Source: Ignavibacteriota bacterium
GTDB taxonomy: Bacteria; Bacteroidota; Ignavibacteria; Palsa-1295
DNA: 19,673 nucleotides
NCBI GenBank assembly: GCA_025357895.1
Contig: JANYLL010000405.1
Location: 1-19,673, forward strand
Direction of reading: 5' to 3'
The position numbers were made by a program, and so were the translations under genes. The notes beneath the pieces were generated by a model, which saw only the letters and a program-made list of their open reading frames with translations, was not told the origin of the DNA and searched no databases. The first letter of the stretch is position 1; every line of letters starts with the position of its first letter. Below are positions 1 to 7,803 of the stretch, one piece after another.

Positions 1-532
1 AGGTATTTTTCTTTCGCGAGAAAAAGATAATGCATGGCTTTACGGTAGCGGAGCAAGCGAGATATTCCCTGAACAATGGACTGATTTTTGCTCAGGTGTC
101 ATACTTGAAAAAGGTGAAAGCTATCCGCAGGCATACTATAAGGTTCTGACTTCAACTGATAAAAATAAACAACTTGCAGCCGCAAAAAAATGGAGCGATT
201 GGGAATGGTCCATCATTAAACTTGTGACAACTGAGAAGCCTACTGATAACCAATTTGCCATTAATTTCGCTCGGATCGAATGCCATTACATTTTGAATAG
301 TTGTTTCCTCGAAGAAGGACAATTGCTTCGTGATGCATATAAGATAAAGCATATTCCCATGACGATGGTGCATGGCAGATATGATGTTGTCTGTGCGATG
401 CAGAACGCTTACGACCTTCATAGTGCGCTTCCTGATGCCGAATTAGTGGTTTGCCCTCGGTCTGGACATTCACAGTTTGAGGAAGAGATAACAGCTGCGC
501 TTGTTGAGTCCACCAATAAGTATAGATTCTAA
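1..532 (+). CDS. pip: Proline iminopeptidase, C-terminal part (5' end outside window)
   Basis: The open frame enters from the left edge (first full codon at base 2) and gives 176 residues ending at TAA 530-532. It matches the C-terminal part of S33-family proline iminopeptidases, cytoplasmic alpha/beta-hydrolases that remove N-terminal proline from peptides. Visible family landmarks are GIFLSR near the start, the WLYGSGASEIFPEQW cap-region segment, WSDWEW, the HGRYDVV segment carrying the catalytic Asp, and RSGHSQFEEEI carrying the catalytic His. The nucleophile GxSxG lies in the missing N-terminal part, so completeness cannot be judged. Family members are about 310-320 residues, so a bit over half is present. 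The HAD gene starts 2 bp after the stop, which suggests cotranscription. Confidence 0.88.
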   Translation, partial: GIFLSREKDNAWLYGSGASEIFPEQWTDFCSGVILEKGESYPQAYYKVLTSTDKNKQLAAAKKWSDWEWSIIKLVTTEKPTDNQFAINFARIECHYILNSCFLEEGQLLRDAYKIKHIPMTMVHGRYDVVCAMQNAYDLHSALPDAELVVCPRSGHSQFEEEITAALVESTNKYRF

Positions 533-534
533 CT

Positions 535-1287
535 ATGAGTTTTAAGGTAAGAGTAGTATTATTTGACCTTGACGATACACTTTATGATCATAGCTATCAT
601 ATCACTTCAGCAATCTCTGCATTGCGGGAGAAACATGCTTTTCTGCAAGATTACCCTCTTGAACACCTAACGCAACTGAGCCATAAACTTCTCGAAGAAG
701 TCCACGCCAAACTACTAAAAGGAGAAATTTCACTTGAAGATGCACGGCGTATTCGATGGCAAAAATTTTTAGAAATTTTCCGGCAAGAAGAAAATCACGA
801 TCCGATTACATTTGGGGCATTTTATCTTAATGCATATTATGAATCTGAACGTGTTGTACCGGGTTCCATTGAACTTCTGAAAACATTGAAGAAAGATTTC
901 TCTATTGGCATCATCTCTAATAATCTGCTTGCCGAACAAATCGAAAAAATGAAACGGCTTGGCATTAGTGAATATATCGATTTTTTTGCTATAAGCGAAG
1001 AAGTAGGTGCAGCAAAACCTGATAGAAAGATCTTTGATGTTGCCATTGAACGCAGTCGATATAGTGCAGAAGAGACTGTACTTATTGGCGATTCATGGGA
1101 AAATGATATTGTCGGCGCGTTAAATGCCGGAATTCGTCCTATATGGCTGAATCGGAATAATGCAGAATCACCCGATCCACGTATTGCTGAAATATCATCT
1201 TTGGAGCCTTCTGAAGATGTTATACGTCACATCCTCAATGAAATACCCACTCCACATATTACAAATCCTGATCCAACCAGCGCATAA
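535..1287 (+). CDS. HAD-superfamily hydrolase (YjjG-like, subfamily IA)
   Basis: The 250-residue protein has all four HAD motifs. Motif I is DLDDTLYD (nucleophile D11, acid D13). Motif II is IISNN (S128). The motif III lysine is K161 in AAKPD. Motif IV is GDSWENDI (D186, D191). The roughly 90 residues between motif I and the core hydrolase segment form a helical C1 cap, as in YjjG-type pyrimidine nucleotidases and related phosphoglycolate-type phosphatases. It is probably a cytosolic Mg-dependent phosphatase; the sequence does not fix the substrate. The ATG follows the iminopeptidase stop by 2 bp. The last 20 codons overlap the 3' end of the opposing EamA gene by 61 bp. The final 15 or so residues are Pro/Thr-rich and look like a dispensable tail. 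Confidence 0.85.
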   Translation: MSFKVRVVLFDLDDTLYDHSYHITSAISALREKHAFLQDYPLEHLTQLSHKLLEEVHAKLLKGEISLEDARRIRWQKFLEIFRQEENHDPITFGAFYLNAYYESERVVPGSIELLKTLKKDFSIGIISNNLLAEQIEKMKRLGISEYIDFFAISEEVGAAKPDRKIFDVAIERSRYSAEETVLIGDSWENDIVGALNAGIRPIWLNRNNAESPDPRIAEISSLEPSEDVIRHILNEIPTPHITNPDPTSA

Positions 1288-2108
1288 TAATCCAGTCGCT
1301 CGTTCAGTATCAGCCAACCTAAGATCACTGCGATAACAGGGGTGATAATAGCTACGTAAGTCATTGTAATGGCAGATGTCTCTTTAATGAGCCTGAAGTA
1401 TATGCCGAAAGTTACAATAGTACCTAAGATGGCGAGATAGCCTATCGTCCATATTTGGGTGAAATTAAATGACACATCCTGCCAGGGTTCTTTGAGCACA
1501 GCTATAATGCCCAAGATGATACATCCGACAGAAGTAGTAATTGCATTGAGCATGAGAGGAGCGACTGATTGTGTTGAGCGTTTGGTTACTATTGCACTTA
1601 TGGCACTAACGATAGGTGCAATCAGAAATAATCCCATTGCCCAAAGGTGCGTAGAATCGACTTTAGCAAATTGAGGGTAAAAGATCGTTGCAATGCCGAG
1701 GACTCCAAGAATTATCCCAAACATTTTCTTAGGTGAAAGTCTTTCTGTTCGCAAAGCCCAATGTGAGATCAGCGCAGTCCAGAGAGGCATCGTTCCAAAA
1801 ATTACTGCACCAAGTCCGGAAGGGATATATTGAGTTGTCCAATAAACTACACCAAAAGAGACACCGTTGCTCAATGCACCTACAAGAAGAACCGCTCCCC
1901 ATTTTTTTGCATTAGCCGGTAACGGGATTTTTTTATAAAAAGCGTAAAGCCAAATCAAGACCGTTGCCAGGAGAAATCTCAGTGTTGCACCTGTGAAAGG
2001 CGGCAAGTCCGCATTGGCACCGATATGGATAACCAACCATGTCGAACCCCAGATCAGACAGATCAGTCCGTAAAGAATATAAAACCGTGTTCTTGAATCT
2101 TTGGTCAC
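1227..2108 (-). CDS. EamA/DMT-family transporter
   Basis: The 293-residue protein is almost entirely hydrophobic, with about ten membrane segments in two repeated halves, as expected for the EamA (drug/metabolite transporter, RhaT/PecM-type) family. Typical elements are CLIWGSTWLVI in the first helix, FTGATLRFLLA in the second, and the second-half LAILGTIVTFGIYFRLIKE followed by ITPVIAVILGWLILNERL. It should export or exchange a small metabolite across the inner membrane; the substrate cannot be read from sequence. The start is GTG at 2108, supported by AGGAGC at 2122-2117 with 8 nt spacing. Its 3' end overlaps the converging HAD gene, so the two transcripts are antisense there. Confidence 0.87.
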   Translation of the reverse strand: MTKDSRTRFYILYGLICLIWGSTWLVIHIGANADLPPFTGATLRFLLATVLIWLYAFYKKIPLPANAKKWGAVLLVGALSNGVSFGVVYWTTQYIPSGLGAVIFGTMPLWTALISHWALRTERLSPKKMFGIILGVLGIATIFYPQFAKVDSTHLWAMGLFLIAPIVSAISAIVTKRSTQSVAPLMLNAITTSVGCIILGIIAVLKEPWQDVSFNFTQIWTIGYLAILGTIVTFGIYFRLIKETSAITMTYVAIITPVIAVILGWLILNERLDYYALVGSGFVICGVGISLRM

Positions 2109-2116
2109 AAATTTTT

Positions 2117-2122
2117 GCTCCT
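2117..2122 (-). promoter_or_regulatory. Shine-Dalgarno site for the EamA gene
   Basis: The minus strand reads AGGAGC 8 nt before the GTG at 2108. This is one of the few clear Shine-Dalgarno sites in the window and it decides the non-ATG start. Several other genes here (secD, secF, STAS, the plus-strand membrane protein) lack an obvious one. Confidence 0.7.
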
Positions 2123-2212
2123 AAAATAATAGGACATAATCAAACCATTCTTCCGGAATATCCATTCTCACAATGTCATATTTTTGCATATATTTTTTTT
2201 GTGTAGTAATCG

Positions 2213-3973
2213 ATGCCGGTAAAAGAAGAAAAAAAGAAGTGGAATCGGATTCTTGATATACTTTTCATTCTCGGCGGCATTACAATTCTGTTCATATTCA
2301 CAACAGTTTATTTAATGCCGTTCCGGCTCGACGATGTTCTCCATATGGACTGGGCACGCGAGCATTCATTCTGGGATGCTTTCAATATTGAACGAGGAGA
2401 GATCGTCCGTAGCGTCCGCCCTGTTTTTGCTATGACCATCTGGCTTTTGACTCATACTGCCGGAATCAATCATTATTTCCCCTGGCATCTTGTTCTCGTC
2501 GGATCATTTCTTATCGGCTTAGCATACGCTGGAAAAACAGCGCGTTATGTATCAGGAGAAAACTCAGCTCTCTATTTTACGACCGGTTTATTCTGGCTTG
2601 CATTTCTTCCTATATTAAACGTTCTTTTCTGGTATGGCGATCTAACATTCACTTTGGAGTTGCTCTTTGTCGCTCCCGCATGGTACTATGGCATGCGGGG
2701 ATTACTTGAAGGGCGAATTAAGTTATGGGCTTGCGGAATTGCTTGCGGGGTATTTGCAGTCCTTGCTAAAGAACCTGCCTTGTTGCTTGTTCACTCAGTT
2801 TTAGTTGGTACTTTTATATTATGTTATACCGATGTAAAAAAGGCATGGATGAGCAATACTCATACGCAGAAGATCATGGCATTATTGCTATACCTCACTT
2901 TCCTTCTCATTTCCTTGAAATTATATTTTGCTTCGCCGACGCGTTCTAACAGATTTTTTAATTTAAACAATATTTCACACGACCAATTAATGTTTTTTAT
3001 TAATGACAGATTGCGTTATTATGCGGATTCATTGTTAAATCCTATTGCCCGTGTTCTTTTAGTGTCACCGTTACTTTATAGTATTTTGCGCCTGTTCATT
3101 TTGAAGAACATGTCTTTGCCCAGAATATTCATCGTGATTACCCTTTCTGTAATTATCGCATTTCTTTTATTCCATTCACTATTTTTATTTGCGGCAATTC
3201 TATTTATTGCGCCTATTCTAAATATCATTAGAGAAAGAGAAAGCCGCGTTAATAAACTACTTTTGCTATTCAGCATTTCTGCCATTATCATTCTTGCAGT
3301 GCTGATGATCACGGTAATGCTTGTAAAGACTCAACTAACAGAATTGTCCTTTGTTCTTCTTGTAATAGCCGGAGTATATTGGTCATTCCTGGTGAAGGAC
3401 GTCTCAACTTTTGCAAAACCATACTGGGCAAAGAAAAACTTCAGATATTCGATCACTTCGTTCGTAGCACTTGCAATCATCGGAGTTTTCTATGGAGGAT
3501 TTCCTATAATAAAAGCGAAAGAACTATTACTTCGCAATGTACGCGATATCCGATATAACGCTAACGATGGCATAAAATGGATGGGGGAAAATCTGCCCCG
3601 GAACAGTACTGTACTCCTTGCAGGTTCAAATCTCTACGGAATTGGAGAGGCTGACGAGATGACGGCGAAAGATGATGATTATAAACTTTATGCTCAGTAT
3701 ACTTTTTTATTGGGTTATGTTCGCTCATATTTTCGTGCACTCAGACGGGAAGATATTGGTATTGCATATTTAGTTGATTCTACAAAACTTAGTCGGGTTC
3801 TTGATTCATCCCGAGCCCAAAATAAGTATTATCTTTTCCTTCAAACCGGTCTCGATGCCGATCGTTTTCACGGGTTAATCAATGGAAAAAAAACGCTTAC
3901 GGATGATGACAGTTTATTAGTAAAATTTAATAAAGGTCCTTTCCCTTCTGAGATCTGGAAGTTAGGCAGATAG
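2213..3973 (+). CDS. Polytopic membrane protein, possible GT-C-type glycosyltransferase
   Basis: The 586-residue protein has a basic N-terminus (residues 1-12), a first membrane helix at about 13-34, then RLDDVLHMDW (D40, D41, D46) in the first outside loop. About ten further hydrophobic segments run to around residue 425, and a soluble C-terminal domain of about 160 residues follows. An acidic loop after helix 1, a multi-helix core and a C-terminal periplasmic domain are the layout of GT-C enzymes (PMT/ArnT/PglB-like), which transfer sugars from lipid carriers. No specific family was recognised, so this is a fold-level guess. It could instead be an uncharacterised O-antigen or membrane protein. 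No clear Shine-Dalgarno site precedes the ATG. It starts 104 bp from the divergent EamA gene and ends 2 bp from the opposing Omp85 stop codon. Confidence 0.7.
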   Translation: MPVKEEKKKWNRILDILFILGGITILFIFTTVYLMPFRLDDVLHMDWAREHSFWDAFNIERGEIVRSVRPVFAMTIWLLTHTAGINHYFPWHLVLVGSFLIGLAYAGKTARYVSGENSALYFTTGLFWLAFLPILNVLFWYGDLTFTLELLFVAPAWYYGMRGLLEGRIKLWACGIACGVFAVLAKEPALLLVHSVLVGTFILCYTDVKKAWMSNTHTQKIMALLLYLTFLLISLKLYFASPTRSNRFFNLNNISHDQLMFFINDRLRYYADSLLNPIARVLLVSPLLYSILRLFILKNMSLPRIFIVITLSVIIAFLLFHSLFLFAAILFIAPILNIIRERESRVNKLLLLFSISAIIILAVLMITVMLVKTQLTELSFVLLVIAGVYWSFLVKDVSTFAKPYWAKKNFRYSITSFVALAIIGVFYGGFPIIKAKELLLRNVRDIRYNANDGIKWMGENLPRNSTVLLAGSNLYGIGEADEMTAKDDDYKLYAQYTFLLGYVRSYFRALRREDIGIAYLVDSTKLSRVLDSSRAQNKYYLFLQTGLDADRFHGLINGKKTLTDDDSLLVKFNKGPFPSEIWKLGR

Positions 3974-3975
3974 AA

Positions 3976-6240
3976 TCAGAATGCCTGACCTAAGGCGAAC
4001 TTAAAACTAAATACATCTGCAAATACATTCCAAAATTTACCTTTGCGGTCCCAAATAAAAACTCCGGGAGTTGAATTCGGTGGAGCAGACATTAAATTAT
4101 CTATATTTGGCTTATCCGTACCCAACGTTCCGGGAGGGTATGGATCGGGAAATGGATCGTAGAATTTAAAGCCGAAATCAAATCGTAATGCTCCCAATAG
4201 CGTGTAATACCTCAAACCTGTCCCCAGGGCAATTACAAAATTTTTCGGAGCAATAGGAACTTCCTTATCCCATATATTTCCTACATCACAAAAAAATGCA
4301 AGACGTAATGCTGAAAGAAATTGCTGCATTGAAGTAATCGCCACAGGATAATTGACTAATGCATAACGCCATTCCAGATTTGTTTCGAACGCTTTATAAC
4401 CGCCAAACTGCGGACGGCCCAGGGATCGATCATTAGAAACAAGCAAACTTCTTGCTGACCAGCCGCGAAGTGAATTAGTACCACCGCCATAATATCGGTC
4501 TTCAATAAGGGGGTCTTTATTGGGGTTTCCCGGATCGGAAAGCGAAATAAATCCGCCCATTATACGATAAGCCAAAACACTTCTGGCAGGAGTAGAGCCA
4601 AGATCAAAATACGTTTTAAACTGAAGGGTGTTTTTTAGATACGAAGCACTTGGAAGAGTGGTACCAGGAAAAAGAATCTTTAGAAGGGGCAATGCCCATT
4701 GAAATGACCAGGATGTATATGATCCGTGAGATGGATACTGAGGATCATTGGTCCAGTCCGCTTTTAGCTCGTGTGAATAAATAGAATTAAGCTGTTGCGG
4801 GTTTAAAACAAATGAAGTGTTTCCCAACGGACGAAGTGTTGTATCGTTGTATTCTCTTTGAACAAATTGCAGCGAGCCTTTAGGTAAGTAAGTAAGCCTA
4901 AAGGTAGGAGTATTTAAAAGTTCGAAGTTTAACCCAAGACTACCACCATATACTGCCTCCTTATACTTTTCAAAAACCCAGGCATACGAAAAACTTGGAG
5001 ATATAATAAATGGCACATTCTTGATACCGATATAGGGAAAAACAAAGTCTCCGCTCAAACTCCAACGCTTTTGAACGTTGGGAAGCGGAAAAAACTGGTA
5101 CGTTGCCTGAAGTGTTAAATTATCAGCAACATTAAAGAGATTTCGATTGCTATAGGAAACTCCCAGTCCCCCTATAAATTCTCCTTGTCTGTTTTCTCCG
5201 AAATAAGGTCCTGGGGTAATTTCCCATGAAGGACGCATGCGCAAGAATATTACTACAGGAAGTACAAGTCCGTTTTTTGCTGAATCGGGTAGATTTGCAA
5301 AAGCGGAGGTATCAAGTTCTATATTGATATATTGAAATGTACCTAGTTTACTGATGCCGCGTTGGGTTTCAACTTTATCGGAATTTTCATACCATGTTCC
5401 GGAATCCATAGTGATCTGCCTGCGAATTACTTGCTCTTGGACGTATCCATATTTCACATATGCTGTATCATTTATTATCCTTGGTCCACCGACACGGATT
5501 CGAGGTCCGGTCTTAAATTTTAGAGAGATCGTAATCGTTTTGGAAGAGGTATCCGTTTCGATCACCGTTGCGCCGTTGGGTAAAGATAAAAAAGGATAGC
5601 CATTCTCTCCCAAAATTTCCTTAACACGTAGAATTTCCAGATCTAATGCATCTTTTGAATATTGCGAATTTACTTTTATTCCGATCTTCGAAGTGATCGT
5701 ATTCTGTAAATCCATTGGAAGTTTTTCTAATCCTTCAAAAGTAAAACCCGCTACTTTATAAGATTTGCCTTCAACTATACGAAAGACCACTGTATCGGCG
5801 ATCAACGGGTACTTTTCCCACTGTTGCGGAGGAAGCAAATTATTGCGCGCTTCAACCTTACTAAATGCATCAAGACTTGCCTTTGATTGATGTTCCAAAT
5901 AGGAAACGCTGACCTTCGCATCAAAATATCCGCGGCTTCGATAATAAACAAATATCCTTAAGGTATCTTCAGCGAGATTATTTTCATCAACGAACTGGTG
6001 GGGCGATCCCCAATCGGAGGTAATGCCGTTCAGAGTATACTCGATCAAATTTGAAGGTCGGGTTGCAATAATACTTTGGAGTTCAAGGGCAGAAATATTA
6101 CTATCACCTTCAAACCTGACATCTACGATTTCCCGCCTACGGATTTTTTCCATATCGGGTGAACGCTGCGCCAAAAGACTCAGCGGCAAAGAAGCGCTGA
6201 AAAATAGAAAAATAATGATGGGGCTAAACAGTCGTAGCAT
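3976..6240 (-). CDS. Omp85-family outer-membrane protein (BamA/TamA-like)
   Basis: The 754-residue protein has a signal peptide (residues 1-25, ending SLLAQ). POTRA-like repeats follow at about 35-118, 152-240 and 245-335; each carries the typical YFDAKV/NGYPF-type and GPR/EGK-type segments. A C-terminal beta-barrel runs from about 340 to 754. The conserved barrel-loop motif is present as GGGTNSLRGW (LRGW at 591-594), and the protein ends in an aromatic residue (ALGQAF), like outer-membrane beta-signals. The family inserts or translocates proteins at the outer membrane. At about 750 residues with three visible POTRAs it is shorter than classical five-POTRA BamA, so it may be a TamA-like or lineage-specific paralog. 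The stop lies 2 bp from that of the converging gene, leaving no room for a separate terminator. Confidence 0.87.
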   Translation of the reverse strand: MLRLFSPIIIFLFFSASLPLSLLAQRSPDMEKIRRREIVDVRFEGDSNISALELQSIIATRPSNLIEYTLNGITSDWGSPHQFVDENNLAEDTLRIFVYYRSRGYFDAKVSVSYLEHQSKASLDAFSKVEARNNLLPPQQWEKYPLIADTVVFRIVEGKSYKVAGFTFEGLEKLPMDLQNTITSKIGIKVNSQYSKDALDLEILRVKEILGENGYPFLSLPNGATVIETDTSSKTITISLKFKTGPRIRVGGPRIINDTAYVKYGYVQEQVIRRQITMDSGTWYENSDKVETQRGISKLGTFQYINIELDTSAFANLPDSAKNGLVLPVVIFLRMRPSWEITPGPYFGENRQGEFIGGLGVSYSNRNLFNVADNLTLQATYQFFPLPNVQKRWSLSGDFVFPYIGIKNVPFIISPSFSYAWVFEKYKEAVYGGSLGLNFELLNTPTFRLTYLPKGSLQFVQREYNDTTLRPLGNTSFVLNPQQLNSIYSHELKADWTNDPQYPSHGSYTSWSFQWALPLLKILFPGTTLPSASYLKNTLQFKTYFDLGSTPARSVLAYRIMGGFISLSDPGNPNKDPLIEDRYYGGGTNSLRGWSARSLLVSNDRSLGRPQFGGYKAFETNLEWRYALVNYPVAITSMQQFLSALRLAFFCDVGNIWDKEVPIAPKNFVIALGTGLRYYTLLGALRFDFGFKFYDPFPDPYPPGTLGTDKPNIDNLMSAPPNSTPGVFIWDRKGKFWNVFADVFSFKFALGQAF

Positions 6241-6287
6241 ATTTTATAGTACGAAGAAACCCCGGTACGAAGGCTAGTGCGTTCTTT

Positions 6288-6307
6288 ATGTGCATAGGGG
6301 TGCACAT
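6288..6307. repeat. Short inverted repeat upstream of the Omp85 gene
   Basis: ATGTGCA at 6288-6294 and TGCACAT at 6301-6307 form a perfect 7-bp inverted repeat around a 6-nt spacer, about 50 bp before the Omp85 start codon. It could be an operator or a small RNA hairpin. No T-run follows, so it is not a standard terminator. Chance occurrence is possible. Confidence 0.3.
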
Positions 6308-6336
6308 GTGTACTAACAACCGGTCTATCGGAACAA

Positions 6337-6567
6337 TCAATACTCGTTCAACTCGTCATCATAATAAAACTCATCGGCTTCGGCAGAGTAATCCGGCCAA
6401 ACCTCTTCGATCGATTCGAATTGTTCGTCTTCGTCTTCGATCTCCTGTAAGTTTTTTACAACAGCTGGCGGTGCGCCAATACGTTCGCAGTAATCGATAA
6501 GTTCAACTTTCGTGGCAGGCCACGGCGCATCTTCAAGATACTGAGCGAGTTCAGGTGTCCAAAGCAT
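6337..6567 (-). CDS. Small acidic DUF2795-domain protein
   Basis: The 76-residue protein begins MLWTPELAQYLEDAPWPATK and continues with ELIDYCERIGAPPAVVKNLQ. This is the DUF2795 signature, a small helical domain of unknown function known from Chlorobi, Bacteroidetes and Actinobacteria. The last 35 residues or so are strongly acidic (EIEDEDEQFESIEEVWPDYS and on to the end), which resembles an unstructured tail. The ATG at 6567 gives the full conserved N-terminus. It sits between the oppC-type gene (133 bp upstream) and the Omp85 gene (about 97 bp downstream) on the same strand, without an evident functional link to either. It has no signal peptide, so it is probably cytosolic. Confidence 0.82.
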   Translation of the reverse strand: MLWTPELAQYLEDAPWPATKVELIDYCERIGAPPAVVKNLQEIEDEDEQFESIEEVWPDYSAEADEFYYDDELNEY

Positions 6568-6656
6568 AGTCAGAAATAAACCTTTACATTAAATATTTGT
6601 GAAAGAAACGAATTAACTATATCCGCGTCATTTAGGCAATTTGGAGCAATTTGGTT

Positions 6657-6676
6657 CCACTAAACGTATTTAGCGG
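6657..6676 (-). repeat. Hairpin downstream of the oppC-type gene
   Basis: In minus-strand RNA, CCGCUAAA and UUUAGUGG pair over 8 bp (one G·U) around a UACG loop, about 24 nt after the permease stop codon. The plus-strand version has an A·C mismatch at the G·U position, so pairing favours minus-strand RNA. There is no U-tract behind it, so it could be an RNA-end stabiliser or a weak terminator. Confidence 0.35.
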
Positions 6677-6699
6677 CAAAAATAAATTATAATTATTCC

Positions 6700-7791
6700 T
6701 TAATCCCTTAAGCGTGGATCAAGGGCATCACGTAATCCATCACCCACTAAGTTATAGCATAGCACTGCGATAAAGATGGCAAAGCCTGGAAAAACCGCAA
6801 GCCACCAAGCAGAAATATTCCCGCGGGCATCGTTTAATACGCTTCCCCAGGTAACGATGGTGGGCGGCACGCCAAAACCCAGAAAAGATAGTCCCGCTTC
6901 AGTCAGAATAGCGGAAGCAATTCCAAATGCAGATGTGACAAGTACAGGTGCAAGCGAATTGGGTAAAACGTGCCTGAAAATAACACGGGTGTTTGATAAT
7001 CCCAAAGCAGTAGCGGCAGCAACATATTCCATATTTCTCACCCGTAAAAATTCACCCCTTGTAAAACGGGCAATACTGGGCCAACTCACTAAACCGATCA
7101 GGATCATCACCAGCCAGATCGAACCTGATTGAAACATTGCCACTACCGTGATGATAAGAAAAAATGCAGGAAACGTGATCACAAGTTCGATCAACCGAGA
7201 AATAATAATATCAACCCATCCGCCGTAAAAACCGGCGAGGGCTCCGAGAAAAATACCGATGGAGATAGCCACCGACATTGAAAGGAATCCGATCGTTAAG
7301 GCGATACGAGAGCCATGTATCAAGCCGGCAAGAACGTCCCGACCTATTGCATCAGTACCAAGCACATGATCTCCACCGGGCGGAGCAGTATTATTAACAA
7401 GGTCCTGATTGGATGATCGGTATTTCACCGGCGGCCAAATCGTTGAACTGAGTTTTCCTTGCGCATCAAGCTCCTTCCAGTCAGCTGTTACGAGATCAGC
7501 GCTCCAGCGGTCAAGCCCTAGTCCGACCAGGTAATCTTTGACTACCGGAAAATACAACGTTCCGTTATATTTTGCCATGATCGGTTTATCATTCGCAAGA
7601 AAATCTGCAAAAATGGCAACTGCAAAAAGAAGGAATACCATGTAGAGTGCAACAAGCGCAATTTTATTTTTCTTGAACTGATGTCGGACAAGGCTCCAAA
7701 ATGACTGGTTAACATCTCGGCGAGACTTTGCATTTGCAAGCTCCCCTTTCCGTGCAGATTCTAATGAGATATGTTCTTTGTTTTTTTCCAT
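6700..7791 (-). CDS. ABC transporter permease, OppC/DppC type
   Basis: The 363-residue protein is an inner-membrane permease of the peptide/nickel ABC importer family. A cytosolic N-terminus (1-40) and first helix (about 43-68) are followed by a long periplasmic loop. Then come the family signature HVLGTDAIGRDVLAGLIHGSR (about 142-162) and five more helices. The EAA loop that contacts the ATPase is at about 255-280 (EYVAAATALGLS, then RHVLPNSLAPV), followed by LTEAGLSFLGFG. The periplasmic loop between helix 1 and the LGTD motif (about 70-140) is longer than in E. coli OppC. The gene starts 12 bp after the OppB-type stop, so the two are surely cotranscribed and form the membrane heterodimer. 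No ATPase or binding protein gene is next to them. Confidence 0.92.
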   Translation of the reverse strand: MEKNKEHISLESARKGELANAKSRRDVNQSFWSLVRHQFKKNKIALVALYMVFLLFAVAIFADFLANDKPIMAKYNGTLYFPVVKDYLVGLGLDRWSADLVTADWKELDAQGKLSSTIWPPVKYRSSNQDLVNNTAPPGGDHVLGTDAIGRDVLAGLIHGSRIALTIGFLSMSVAISIGIFLGALAGFYGGWVDIIISRLIELVITFPAFFLIITVVAMFQSGSIWLVMILIGLVSWPSIARFTRGEFLRVRNMEYVAAATALGLSNTRVIFRHVLPNSLAPVLVTSAFGIASAILTEAGLSFLGFGVPPTIVTWGSVLNDARGNISAWWLAVFPGFAIFIAVLCYNLVGDGLRDALDPRLRD

Positions 7792-7803
7792 GTTAGTATT
7801 TCA

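Noticed and set aside
2179..2186. TATTTTTG upstream of the plus-strand membrane protein as a Bacteroidetes-type -7 box
   Set aside because: No matching -33 TTTG at the right distance, and other candidate promoters here look sigma70-like; AT-rich chance match is likely.
6288..6500. A 70-codon plus-strand open frame
   Set aside because: It is antisense to the DUF2795 gene, which has a clear family signature; the plus-strand product is basic and featureless.
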